A stretch of 17,045 nt of DNA from Chloroflexota bacterium (GCA_026389975.1 JAPLGV010000358.1:3838-20882), one strand, 5' to 3'. Shown: positions 8,137 through 15,609, numbered from the stretch's first letter. A program made the numbers and translations. Notes: generated by a model from the sequence alone, not told the origin.

Positions 8137-8965
8137 AGAACCCGATGCCCAACACACCCGGCCCGCCGTGGACGACAATCGCCGGAGGCAGTTCGTAGAT
8201 GGGAATGGAAGTCAGGTTCATTCTGGACCTCAAGTCTGCTGCCAGTACCTCGGCTTCTTCCATCGCATCGGCTTGCATCACGCATAAATGAGCCTCCGGG
8301 CCTTTGGGACATTGTTCCTCGACGATCTCTACCAGCCGCGCCACCGCCCGCTTCTTCGTCCGCTGCTGCTCGAAAGGCTCCACCTGTCCCTCACGCAGAC
8401 ACAGGATGGGTTTGATCTGGAGCAGTTCACCCATCAGGGCTTTTGCCCCGCCGATGCGGCCTCCCTTCTGAAGATATTCCAGCGTATTTACCAGGAAGTA
8501 GATTCGGCCGCGCGCAATCCAGTCGTTGAGGCGGCTGACGATGGCATCCGCATCCAAGCCGGACTTGGCCCACGCGTCCGCCATCAGCACCAGGCTGGCC
8601 AGGTTCCCGGCGGTGGTCAGCGAATCGACCACGCGCACGTCCACGCCCGGGAAATCCTGCGCGGCGACCGTGGCGGCGCGCACCGTCCCGCTGATCTTGG
8701 CCGACGGGGCGATAACGATCACGCTCTCGCCGCGCTGTTTGGCTTCCGCGTAAATCGGATTGTACAACACCGGAGCCGGCGCGGCGGTTTTGGGGAGTTC
8801 CTTCGATGCTTTGAGTTTTACCAGGAAAGCCGCCGTGTCAAGTTCGGTATCGTCGCGGTAAGACTCCTCCCCGAAGACAACAATCTGGGGGATGAGCGGG
8901 ATGCCGAGCAATTTGAGCATTTCGCGCGGCAGCCCGGCTGTGGTATCGGCTACGATTTTGACCAT
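8126..8965 (-). CDS. DegV family protein (fatty-acid binding)
   Basis: DegV proteins bind a single fatty acid. In Firmicutes, FakB relatives present it to the kinase FakA for phosphorylation and entry into phospholipids. The 279-residue protein starts MVKIVADTTAGLP, the usual D-(S/T) opening. It has PSAKISGTVRAA (87-98) around the conserved SGT, VVDSLTTAGNLASLVLMA (112-129), VNTLEYLQKGGRIGGAKALM (159-178) and a C-terminal VVHGGPGVLGIGFF (264-277). These features cover the lipid-binding fold. The usual TSQPSP loop is altered to PKTAAPAPVLY. A strong AAGGAGG precedes ATG 8965. No fakA-like kinase is in the window, so the route of the bound lipid is unknown. Confidence 0.92.
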   Translation of the reverse strand: MVKIVADTTAGLPREMLKLLGIPLIPQIVVFGEESYRDDTELDTAAFLVKLKASKELPKTAAPAPVLYNPIYAEAKQRGESVIVIAPSAKISGTVRAATVAAQDFPGVDVRVVDSLTTAGNLASLVLMADAWAKSGLDADAIVSRLNDWIARGRIYFLVNTLEYLQKGGRIGGAKALMGELLQIKPILCLREGQVEPFEQQRTKKRAVARLVEIVEEQCPKGPEAHLCVMQADAMEEAEVLAADLRSRMNLTSIPIYELPPAIVVHGGPGVLGIGFFVV

Positions 8966-9014
8966 TCACGCCTCCTTTTCTGTTTCCGGATAATGGCACA
9001 GCGACGCTGTTCCC

Positions 9015-10139
9015 TTACAAAAGATTCTTTTGGTAAGTTCGGTGTATCTTATAAAAGTCTACGCCGAAATTCTCCATCTCGCGCTGCATCTTTTCGTTTT
9101 CCAGACCGATCTGCACCACTTCGGCATTTTGGTAACGCGGGTTTTCGACCACGCTCTTGAACATCTCACTGTACAAAATGGCCGTCCCGCCCAGGCCGCG
9201 GTATTCCTCGATCATCCCGGCCCCGTTGATGTTGATCCAGTCGGTGGTGCGCAGTTCACGCAAAATGGTGACCCAGCCGAAAGGGAAAAGCCGTCCCTTC
9301 GTCTTTTGCAGCGCCACGGAAATGTCGGGATAGGCCAGCAAGAAGCCGACCGGCCGCTCGTCTTTCATCACGATCTTGATCAAGTTCGGGTCGGCGAACC
9401 AGAGCATCTGGTTGGCCAGGGTCTTTATTTCTTCGTCCGTAATGGGTGTGCCGCCGCTGGTCCCTTCCAGCGCGCCGTTGTAGAGGATTTTCAGGTGGCT
9501 GAGCGCGGCTCGCAGTTCGCGGCGGTTACGGAAGCGGGCGATGCGCAGTCCGCGCCGCTCCCGGATGCGGGCCGCTAGTTCGTGGATGCGCTCCGGGAAT
9601 TGGATATCCGCACCCAGGTATCCGGAGACAATCTCGGGGGACTTCTCAAAACCCAGAGACTCGACGAGTTCCGGATAATAAGACGGATTGTACGGCAATC
9701 CCAGCGCCGGACGCCGCTCGAAGCCTTTGACCAGCAGCCCCAGCCCATCCAGCGCTGTAAACCCTTTCGGTCCAAGAATCTTGTTCAGTTTGCGTGACCG
9801 CGCCCAGTCAAAAGCCGACTCGAAGAGTCCGCTCGCAGACACAGGATCCAATTCGCACTCGAACAGGTAGAAGAAAGCCGTTTTTTCGTGGTTGTAATCG
9901 TTGTACAGGCGGTTGTCCAGCACAGCCAGACGTCCCACCGGGATGCCATCCCGGTACACCAGGAAAAAGGCTGCCGCAGAATGTTTGTAAAACGGATACC
10001 GCCTCGGGTCCAGACGGGCGCGCTCGTCCCCCTCCAGCGGCGGGACCCACTGAGGAATATCCCGATAAATTCGGGGTGGCAAGCTGAGAAAATCCCGAAC
10101 CTGTTTCCGGTTTGCGAGGTCGATTTGGAAAATATTCAT
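9015..10139 (-). CDS. GNAT-like N-acetyltransferase family protein (374 aa)
   Basis: I recognise this as a conserved bacterial protein usually annotated as hypothetical or as a GNAT acyltransferase. The N-terminal half has FLSLPPRIYRDIPQWVPPL (18-36) and PFYKHSAAAFFLVYRDG, then IPVGRLAVLDNR, which reads like the beta strands at the start of a GNAT fold. PKGFTALDGLGLLVKGFE and LPYNPSYYPELVESLGFEK follow. The C-terminal half contains a second GNAT-like region, ERPVGFLLAYPDISVALQKT, and a late GLGGTAILYSEMFK that could serve as an acyl-CoA binding loop. No signal peptide or membrane helix is seen. The substrate is unknown. ATG 10139 has no clear Shine-Dalgarno and lies just after a GC-rich palindrome. 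It is the second gene after the MFS transporter and precedes degV by 49 bases. Confidence 0.75.
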   Translation of the reverse strand: MNIFQIDLANRKQVRDFLSLPPRIYRDIPQWVPPLEGDERARLDPRRYPFYKHSAAAFFLVYRDGIPVGRLAVLDNRLYNDYNHEKTAFFYLFECELDPVSASGLFESAFDWARSRKLNKILGPKGFTALDGLGLLVKGFERRPALGLPYNPSYYPELVESLGFEKSPEIVSGYLGADIQFPERIHELAARIRERRGLRIARFRNRRELRAALSHLKILYNGALEGTSGGTPITDEEIKTLANQMLWFADPNLIKIVMKDERPVGFLLAYPDISVALQKTKGRLFPFGWVTILRELRTTDWININGAGMIEEYRGLGGTAILYSEMFKSVVENPRYQNAEVVQIGLENEKMQREMENFGVDFYKIHRTYQKNLL

Positions 10140-10150
10140 AAATTAATAAG

Positions 10151-10177
10151 GTGGGGCACGCGATCTCGTGCCCCTAC
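10151..10177. repeat. GTRGGGGCACG palindrome between MFS and GNAT-like genes
   Basis: GGGGCACG (10153-10160) and CGTGCCCC (10167-10174) form a perfect 8-bp stem with a 6-base loop, flanked by GT and TAC. It fills most of the 44 bases between the two genes. No T-run follows directly on either strand (CCCCACCTTATTAATT on minus), so it looks like a REP-like element that may act as a leaky terminator. Confidence 0.55.
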
Positions 10178-10183
10178 TGCGGA

Positions 10184-11509
10184 TTACGCCAGTTTCTCGG
10201 CTTTTTTCTGTGCGGCCCGCGTCGCTAACTGGGCACGCAGGGATTTGATATCTTTATCCACGAAGAACAGTGCTCCCAGGTACAGGAAGAAGCACAGCAC
10301 CCAGGCCGAAATACAAACGGTCATGATGGCAACCTGTTTGCTGTGCGCTGCAAGAGCGATGGCGCCTGCCAGCGTGGGGGCCAGGGCCGCACCGCTGTTC
10401 TCGACAAAATATTCAACCGCTTGCGCCGAGCTGCGGACTTCCGGCAGGGTGATGTCGAAGATGGTTGAGATCACGTTGGGCGAGGAGAATGGCATGAAGA
10501 TGGCTGTCAGGCTCATCAAGATGAAGAAGGTGGTTTTGTCTGCGACCGGGGTCCTCAGAGCAAGGAAAAGGAAGAGCGCGCCGAGGATGACGCCCACACT
10601 GGAGATAAGGATACGCCCCTTGAGAGTACGTTTGAATAACCAGTCACCCAGTGCCCCACCGACAAAGTAGCCAGCCGCCAGGATAATAATGACCGGACCC
10701 ATCGTCAGTAGGACGGATGTGTTGTCGTAGCCGCGTTCCAACATGAGATACCCGAAGAAGAAGAACGTGATTACGTTCCACGGAAACACACCGGCGAAGC
10801 CTTGCAGGAAAATGAACCACATGGTCTTCTTTTTCAGAACATCCTTCAGGGCAGCCCAACTGAAACGCACCTGGCCGATCTCGTCCAAGCCTTCAAATTC
10901 CGGTTCGGACTGGCCGCGCGGCACATCCTTGATGCCGAAGTAGATGACGACTGCCATGACGATCCCTAGCGAACCAGTCATCAGGAAAATCGAACGCCAG
11001 CCTTCCAGGTGAAATATTTTTCCCTCCAGCAGTGGGGCGACCATCAACGCCAGGATCATGCCCAGTAGATAACCGAGCGGTTGAGCCAGTTGCAGCAGGC
11101 CATAGATCTTGCCGCGTATTTTTGGACCAAAGTAGTCGGCGATCAGGCTGTACATGCCAGGGTAGGCCGAGTCGTCGATTCCGGTGGAGGAACGCGTCGC
11201 AAGAAAGGCCGGGTAGGTACGGACAATCGAACTCAACCAGGTGGTTGCACCCCATATAAGCGAGGCTAATGCCAGCAGCTTGGCGCGTGCGTAACGGTCA
11301 TATAGATACCCCCAGATCGGGTAGAACAACGTCCCGACGATCAGGGCGCCGGTGTTGACCAATCCCCACTGGAGATCATTAAGATTAAATGTTTTGCTGA
11401 CTGGGAGTTGCAGGGAACCGATTAACAGTTTATCCGTCTGGTGCAGGAGTGTGAAGAAGAAAAACACGATCACAACAAACACGGGGTATGAATTACGCTT
11501 CTTTTTCAT
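10184..11509 (-). CDS. MFS transporter (spinster-like)
   Basis: This is a polytopic inner-membrane secondary transporter of 441 residues with about 12 predicted helices. The first is at 9-23, and there is a cytoplasmic loop around 195-228 between the two six-helix halves. Motif A is visible as GYLYDRYARAKLL (67-79), and the second half has GGALGDWLFKRTLKGR (284-299). LLHQTDKLLIGSLQLPV near the N-terminus, and GIDDSAYPGMYSLIADYF in the fourth-to-fifth helix region, resemble spinster-type and organic-anion MFS members. The C-terminal tail is Lys/Ala-rich and cytoplasmic. ATG 11509 follows GAGGACA. A promoter with TTGACT, a 17-base spacer and TAAACT lies 39-67 bases upstream. The substrate cannot be predicted; the co-directional GNAT-like gene gives little help. 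Confidence 0.9.
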   Translation of the reverse strand: MKKKRNSYPVFVVIVFFFFTLLHQTDKLLIGSLQLPVSKTFNLNDLQWGLVNTGALIVGTLFYPIWGYLYDRYARAKLLALASLIWGATTWLSSIVRTYPAFLATRSSTGIDDSAYPGMYSLIADYFGPKIRGKIYGLLQLAQPLGYLLGMILALMVAPLLEGKIFHLEGWRSIFLMTGSLGIVMAVVIYFGIKDVPRGQSEPEFEGLDEIGQVRFSWAALKDVLKKKTMWFIFLQGFAGVFPWNVITFFFFGYLMLERGYDNTSVLLTMGPVIIILAAGYFVGGALGDWLFKRTLKGRILISSVGVILGALFLFLALRTPVADKTTFFILMSLTAIFMPFSSPNVISTIFDITLPEVRSSAQAVEYFVENSGAALAPTLAGAIALAAHSKQVAIMTVCISAWVLCFFLYLGALFFVDKDIKSLRAQLATRAAQKKAEKLA

Positions 11510-11547
11510 GTCGGTGTCCTCGTTTCAAGTGGATTGATATTAGGGAA

Positions 11548-11576
11548 AGTTTACAATAGAAAATGGGGAGAGTCAA
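11548..11576 (-). promoter_or_regulatory. promoter of the MFS gene
   Basis: On the minus strand TTGACT (11576-11571), exactly 17 bases and TAAACT (11553-11548) match the sigma-70 pattern. The predicted leader is about 32 bases. Confidence 0.55.
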
Positions 11577-11647
11577 TTGGCTTATGATACAAACTTGCTA
11601 TGACAACCTTGCTCGGATTCCCAATCAAAATCAGCAGTTCACGAAAA

Positions 11648-11701
11648 CGTAGTAACGACTTTAGTCGTTCGGCAAAAACGGCGACTGAAGTCGCCACTAC
11701 G
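11648..11701. repeat. MITE-like double palindrome (GACTTTAGTC / GACTGAAGTC type)
   Basis: The outer arms CGTAGT (11648-11653) and ACTACG (11696-11701) enclose two perfect hairpins: AACGACT-TT-AGTCGTT (11654-11669) and GGCGACT-GA-AGTCGCC (11680-11695). A 10-base linker joins them. The two 22-base halves are themselves inverted copies, 17 of 22 identical. Four of the five differences are paired: AA/TT in one hairpin against GG/CC in the other. Elements of this appearance recur in many Chloroflexota and cyanobacterial genomes (from memory). No transposase is present, so it would be non-autonomous. Confidence 0.75.
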
Positions 11702-11897
11702 AATCTTCTCATAATGAAGAAATAATTCGATTTCCTGAAATACTGGCAATTCAAAATGTTTGCAACCATAACGTGCCTGGGGCATATGGGGTTATATATC
11801 ATGCTGAGCAAAATGATGGTTTTTAAGATTCAAAATCGGAGTATGATTACTTCTATCATGGACTCTCGTGTGCTGTTCTTCCGAAAGCAATCCATCA

Positions 11898-11954
11898 AAG
11901 CGCAAACGCGCTTGAAACGTTTGCGTACCATTCTCCCTTAGAAAGGGAGTTTTT
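11898..11954 (+). promoter_or_regulatory. attenuator-like leader before the ligase gene
   Basis: Two hairpins lie in tandem. The first is CGCAAACG (11901-11908) with CGTTTGCG (11918-11925); it competes with an alternative, AAGCGC (11899-11904) with GCGCTT (11909-11914). The second, CTCCCTT (11933-11939) with AAGGGAG (11943-11949), has a 3-base loop and is followed by five T's: a textbook intrinsic terminator. It ends only 14 bases before ATG 11969, and no gene ends upstream on this strand. Its 3' arm also contains the only Shine-Dalgarno-like AAGGGAG. The ligand or trigger is unknown. Confidence 0.6.
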
Positions 11955-11968
11955 CATCTTTGGTTTCG

Positions 11969-12988
11969 ATGAACGGTAAGAGTTTTCAAGTTGCACTTCT
12001 TTTCAATGAAGACGCTCAAATTACCAGAGGCGATCCGCAAGATTTACTGGCAGTTCAAGATACGGCAACAGCTACGCAGCATTTATATGAAGCATTGACC
12101 AGTCTGGGGTACCCGGTCACAAAATTAGCGGTCAGGGGTAATCTCGAGGATCTCGAAGATATTCTTTGTTCGTTCTCCCCGAAAGATACTTTTATCTTCA
12201 ATAACTGTGACGGCTTCAACGGCAATAACCTGGGCGCCGTGGATGTCATTCGTCTCATCGAACGGATGGGGTTCAAACACACCGGAGCGGCTGCCGATTC
12301 CATCGAAATGTGTATTGACAAGCCGCACTGCAAGGAGCGCCTGATACAATTCGGAGTTCCCACACCCCGCTATCAGGTCTTTGAACTCGCCGAAGGTGAA
12401 TTCCATCTGGATTTCCCGGTCATCATCAAGCCATCGGTAGAAGACGCAAGCATGGGGATTGACCTGGACTCCGTCGTCAGCAACCGGGAATGTCTATTCC
12501 ACAAAATCGCTCATATCGTTGAAAAGTACGAACAACCTGCAATGGTCGAAGAATTCGTCTGTGGACGTGAATTGGCAGTTGCGATGTGGGGAAATGAAGT
12601 GATTGAAATCCTGCCAATTGCAGAAGATGATTTTTCCATGATTGCAAACCCCCTTGAACGGTTGCTCACCTTCGAGTCCAAATGGAAGACAGACTCGCCT
12701 TACTACCAAAATATTCCTGCCCGCGTCCCGGCCGCGCTCAACCGCAAAGAGGCACAGGTTGTCAAAAAGGCTGCCGAAGATTCGTTCCGGGCCATGGGTT
12801 TGCGTGACCTGGGACGGGTGGACATCCGCTTCAACAATGGGATCCCTTACGTGATCGACATCAACGAACTGCCTGACCTTTCACCCGAAGCCGGGTTCTG
12901 GAACTCTGCACGTGCCACAGGGATCACCTATCCGCAAATGGTTGAACACATTCTAACTTATGCAATGAAACGAGAAGGATGGATATAA
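11969..12988 (+). CDS. ATP-grasp ligase, D-alanine-D-alanine ligase superfamily
   Basis: ATP-grasp enzymes activate a carboxylate as acyl phosphate and join it to an amine. Of 339 residues, the N-terminal domain has VALLFNED (8-15) and FNNCDGFNGNN (77-87). The ATP domain has FPVIIKPSVEDASMGI (149-164, Lys154), MVEEFVCGREL (192-202) and GRVDIR (282-287). Its metal site YVIDINELPDLSPEAG (294-309) has Asp297 and Asn299. True Ddl proteins have NEIN-T-PG and a YDYEAKY loop; here the end is INELPDLSP and the loop is LLTFESKWK, so the product is probably not plain D-Ala-D-Ala. ATG 11969 lacks a ribosome binding site. TTG 11960 lies 10 bases after AAGGGAG and is a real alternative start (342 aa). The GNAT gene begins directly after the stop codon, so the two form one unit. 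Confidence 0.85.
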   Translation: MNGKSFQVALLFNEDAQITRGDPQDLLAVQDTATATQHLYEALTSLGYPVTKLAVRGNLEDLEDILCSFSPKDTFIFNNCDGFNGNNLGAVDVIRLIERMGFKHTGAAADSIEMCIDKPHCKERLIQFGVPTPRYQVFELAEGEFHLDFPVIIKPSVEDASMGIDLDSVVSNRECLFHKIAHIVEKYEQPAMVEEFVCGRELAVAMWGNEVIEILPIAEDDFSMIANPLERLLTFESKWKTDSPYYQNIPARVPAALNRKEAQVVKKAAEDSFRAMGLRDLGRVDIRFNNGIPYVIDINELPDLSPEAGFWNSARATGITYPQMVEHILTYAMKREGWI

Positions 12989-13459
12989 ATGATTTCGGCT
13001 CCAAGTGATAAAGATGGTGCGCAAATTCACGCCATCACCGCCAATACCACTGTCTTTACCCAGGAAGAATTGGAGTGTGTGGACGAACTCTGGAAGGAAT
13101 ACCTGGCCCAGGGTCCGGAACGCAGCGGCTATTACTTCCTGGTTGAAAAAGATGATGAACGCGTCCTCGGTTATGCCTGCTACGGTCCCCGGTCACTCAC
13201 TTCCGGGACCTATGACCTGTACTGGATTGCCGTTGACCCCACTGTCCACCGCGGCGGAGTGGGGCGCGGACTGCTGGCGGCCAGCGAGCAGGCCGTCCGC
13301 AAACTTGGCGGGCGTCTGCTGGTGCTCGAGACCTCCGGCCTGCCAACGTACGAGCCGACCCGCAAATTTTACCTTGCCACCGGCTACACGCTGGAAGCCA
13401 CCCTGAAAGATTTTTACAGCGACGGCGACGATCTGGTGATCTTCACCAAGCGCCTATAA
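12989..13459 (+). CDS. GNAT family N-acetyltransferase
   Basis: GNAT enzymes transfer an acyl group from acyl-CoA to an amine. The 156-residue protein has the single-domain fold: LVEKDDERVLGYACYG (51-66) for strands 2-3, YDLYWIAVDPTVHRGGVGRG (75-94) with the CoA pyrophosphate loop HRGGVG, LLAASEQAVRKLGGRLLVLE (95-114), and a late YEPTRKFYLATGYTLEA (121-137) as in many small-molecule GNATs. ATG 12989 abuts the TAA of the ligase with zero spacing. AGAAGGA at 12973-12979 lies inside the ligase gene at a good distance. The pairing suggests that it acylates the ligase product or substrate; this is inference. RimI-like protein acetylation cannot be excluded. Confidence 0.88.
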   Translation: MISAPSDKDGAQIHAITANTTVFTQEELECVDELWKEYLAQGPERSGYYFLVEKDDERVLGYACYGPRSLTSGTYDLYWIAVDPTVHRGGVGRGLLAASEQAVRKLGGRLLVLETSGLPTYEPTRKFYLATGYTLEATLKDFYSDGDDLVIFTKRL

Positions 13460-13489
13460 AAATAAATAAGAAACCTGTACAGCCAGCCC

Positions 13490-13532
13490 AAAAAAATTAA
13501 ATAAAACAGCCTCCCCGGTTTGGGGAGGCTGT
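13490..13532 (-). terminator. intrinsic terminator of the small membrane protein gene
   Basis: ACAGCCTCCCC (13506-13516) and GGGGAGGCTGT (13522-13532) form a perfect 11-bp stem with a 5-base loop. On the minus strand it is followed by TTTTATTTAATTTTTTT, an excellent U-tract. On the plus strand CGCGTGC follows, so it serves the minus-strand gene, 20 bases after its stop. It may also help end GNAT transcripts. Confidence 0.85.
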
Positions 13533-13552
13533 CGCGTGCACAAGAGTTGGTG

Positions 13553-13702
13553 CTATTTGCCGAGCAGATAAAAGATGGCAGCCACGATGGCGAACACAGC
13601 CGCGGCTGGGATCAGCAGATTCCCCAGGATAAAGGTGCCGATGCCAAAAGCCAGCAGGAACAGGATCAGGAAGATGGTGGAAAGTTGTTTCGGGAATCTC
13701 AT
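13553..13702 (-). CDS. small two-helix membrane protein (49 aa)
   Basis: I do not recognise this gene. It begins MRFPKQLSTIFLILFLLAFG, continues with IGTFILGNLLIPAAAVFAIV and ends AAIFYLLGK. Two hydrophobic helices (about 9-29 and 31-47) leave a short basic N-terminus, probably cytoplasmic, and a tiny turn. The case for a real gene is the strong AAAGGAG 6 bases before the ATG and the intrinsic terminator 20 bases after the TAG. Codon usage also matches the neighbours. It stands alone, convergent with the GNAT gene and divergent from the ABC exporter. Roles such as a regulatory peptide of a membrane complex are only guesses. Confidence 0.7.
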   Translation of the reverse strand: MRFPKQLSTIFLILFLLAFGIGTFILGNLLIPAAAVFAIVAAIFYLLGK

Positions 13703-13793
13703 GTTTTTCTCCTTTGGGTGGATAGATGCGACCGGATGAACGCCGGTTCTATCATTACAACCCGCACAGGGTGAAAAGGTTGCACCTGCATTA

Positions 13794-13802
13794 TGGTAGA
13801 AT
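13794..13802 (+). promoter_or_regulatory. extended -10 promoter of the ABC exporter operon
   Basis: TGGTAGAAT (13794-13802) fits an extended -10 (TG-N-TAGAAT); no good -35 stands at the normal distance. It lies 43 bases before ATG 13846, giving a leader of about 36 bases. It resembles the TGGTATAAT core found before yebC. Confidence 0.5.
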
Positions 13803-13845
13803 CGCCTCCGCGTTCATTCAAGCCGCCCCCCAGAATTGAAACCGC

Positions 13846-15609
13846 ATGACCACAATTACCTCCCCCACTGAATTCACACTCGCCCGCCGCCACACTACAG
13901 ACCGGCGCAATCCAGTGCGCTGGATTATTTCGCACACCACGCGCTACTGGTGGCTGGTGCTCATCATGTTCATCGGCGCTATCGGGAACGCCGCACTGGC
14001 TGGCTACGTCCCGGTGCTGACCGGTGACGCCTTCAACGCCATGCTGAAAGTCCCGCCTGAGATGAAAGTTCTGCTCCCGCTGGCACTCATCATGGGCGGA
14101 TCGCAGGTTTTGCGCGGCATTCTTCAACTGGGACGTAATTTCGGCGCCGAACTGATCGCCCAGCGCATCGAGCGCAATGTGCGCGATGAACTCTACGTTT
14201 CCCTGCTCGGCAAGAGCATGACCTTTCACAACCTCCAGCCGGTTGGCGACACGATGGCGCGCGCCACCAACGACGTGCGCGAGGTTAATTACATGTTCAG
14301 CCCTGGCATTAACCTGGTGGTCGGTTCGCTGGTCTTCCTGGTCATGCCGTTGTTCTTCGCCCCACGCTACCATTGGTCACTGTTGCTAACTCCCATTGTT
14401 TTCACAATCGCTTACTTCATCGCTCTGCGCTGGTATATGCGCACCCTGAATCCCATCCCGGAAGATGTGCGCGACTCCTTCGGCCAGATGAACACGCACC
14501 TTTCCGAAGCCCTGGACGGCATCGAGACGATGAAAGGCGCCGCCCAGGAAGAAGCTGAGATAAAACGTTTCAACGTCAACTCCCGCCGCCTGCGCGACAA
14601 CAACATCCGCCAGGGTGATGTCGAAGCCCGTTTCGTGCCCCTGCTGTTGTACTTCATGGCACTGGCAGGCGGCCTGCTGCACGCCATCCTGCTTTATCGG
14701 CTGGGCATCCTGAATATTGGCGATGTTGTGGCCTATTTTGGCATTCTATTGATGCTCGAATTTCCCACCTGGACCTCCATCTGGGCTTACTCGCTCATCT
14801 CGTCCGGGCTGGCCGGTGGCCGCCGCATCCTGGACCTCATCAACCGCGAAACCAACCTGGACCAGAATGCCGCCGGTTACACCCAGCCCATGCGCGGCGA
14901 GATCGAATTCCGCAACCTGACTTTCGCTTACCCGACCGGTGAAGCGGTGCTGCGCGACATTTCCTTCACCGTCAAGCCGGGGCAGACGGTGGCCATCGTC
15001 GGGCAGACCGGCACCGGCAAGACCTCGCTGGCGAAACTGGTCAATCGCACCTACGATACCACGGGTGGACAAATCCTGGTGGACGGCGTGGATGTCCATG
15101 ACTGGAATCTGGCCTCCCTGCGCTCGCAAATTTCCATCATCGAACAGGATGTCTTCCTCTTCTCCCGCTCGGTGGCTGAAAATATCGCTTTTGGCAAGCC
15201 CGGGGCGACGAAGGAGGAAATTGAAACCGCTGCCAAATCCGCCCAGGCTGACGAGTTCATCCGCCAGTTCGAAAAAGGCTACGAGACGGTCATCGGCGAG
15301 CGCGGCGTGACCCTCTCCGGCGGACAGCGCCAGCGCCTGGCGATTGCACGCGCCTTCCTGACCGACCCGCGCATCCTCATCCTGGATGACTCCACCAGCG
15401 CCATCGACTCTGCCACCGAGGATATGATTCAGCACGCCATCGCCGCGGCGGCCAAAGGCCGGACGACGCTCATTATCACCCACCGCCTGTCTCAAATCCG
15501 CTGGGCCGACCTGATCATCGTCCTGCGCAAAGGGCGCATCGCCGCCATCGGGAATCATGACGATCTCCTGAAAACTTCCGATGCTTATGCCCGTATTTTC
15601 AGAGAATAG
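13846..15609 (+). CDS. ABC exporter half-transporter, subunit with degenerate ATPase site
   Basis: This 587-residue protein fuses a six-helix exporter domain (about 30-325) to an ATPase domain (350-587), like TM287, BmrC and other multidrug or lipid exporter halves. The helices are near 35-58, 75-95, 155-172, 177-197, 265-285 and 293-318. ATPase motifs are Walker A GQTGTGKT (386-393), Q-loop Gln434, signature LSGGQ (490-494), Walker B ILILDD (510-515) and H-loop His546. The residue after the Walker B Asp is Asp515, where active sites have Glu; this substitution is typical of the degenerate site in heterodimeric exporters. The second subunit follows after 66 bases. ATG 13846 lacks a Shine-Dalgarno. 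The substrate cannot be predicted. Confidence 0.94.
   Translation: MTTITSPTEFTLARRHTTDRRNPVRWIISHTTRYWWLVLIMFIGAIGNAALAGYVPVLTGDAFNAMLKVPPEMKVLLPLALIMGGSQVLRGILQLGRNFGAELIAQRIERNVRDELYVSLLGKSMTFHNLQPVGDTMARATNDVREVNYMFSPGINLVVGSLVFLVMPLFFAPRYHWSLLLTPIVFTIAYFIALRWYMRTLNPIPEDVRDSFGQMNTHLSEALDGIETMKGAAQEEAEIKRFNVNSRRLRDNNIRQGDVEARFVPLLLYFMALAGGLLHAILLYRLGILNIGDVVAYFGILLMLEFPTWTSIWAYSLISSGLAGGRRILDLINRETNLDQNAAGYTQPMRGEIEFRNLTFAYPTGEAVLRDISFTVKPGQTVAIVGQTGTGKTSLAKLVNRTYDTTGGQILVDGVDVHDWNLASLRSQISIIEQDVFLFSRSVAENIAFGKPGATKEEIETAAKSAQADEFIRQFEKGYETVIGERGVTLSGGQRQRLAIARAFLTDPRILILDDSTSAIDSATEDMIQHAIAAAAKGRTTLIITHRLSQIRWADLIIVLRKGRIAAIGNHDDLLKTSDAYARIFRE

Larger units (their letters stand above)
11510..11959. 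other. 450-base intergenic region between divergent genes
   Basis: This AT-rich gap separates the minus-strand MFS gene from the plus-strand ligase. It holds the MFS promoter (11548-11576), a MITE-like double palindrome (11648-11701) and the hairpin leader before the ligase (11898-11954). The short open frames inside it (11551-11811 minus, 11756-11941 plus) have no ribosome binding site or recognisable content. Between about 11710 and 11895 I see no clear feature and no convincing promoter for the ligase. Confidence 0.7.

Noticed and set aside
8288..9160. 290-codon open frame on the plus strand across degV
   Set aside because: It is antisense to degV and the end of the GNAT-like gene; the composition is Arg/His/Gln-rich shadow sequence with no domain.
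9888..10670. 260-codon open frame on the plus strand
   Set aside because: It spans two minus-strand genes and the palindrome between them, with low-complexity content, so it is a shadow frame.
11551..11811. 86-codon open frame on the minus strand in the long gap
   Set aside because: It runs through the MITE-like element and has no ribosome binding site. Its apparent protein is repeat translation.
11756..11941. 61-codon open frame on the plus strand, possibly a leader peptide for the ligase
   Set aside because: It has no ribosome binding site and no run of a single amino acid as in classical attenuators. It overlaps the hairpins only by chance.
14746..15558. 270-codon open frame on the minus strand
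   Set aside because: It is exactly antisense to the first ABC exporter gene, has no ribosome binding site or family motifs, and results from high GC at third codon positions.
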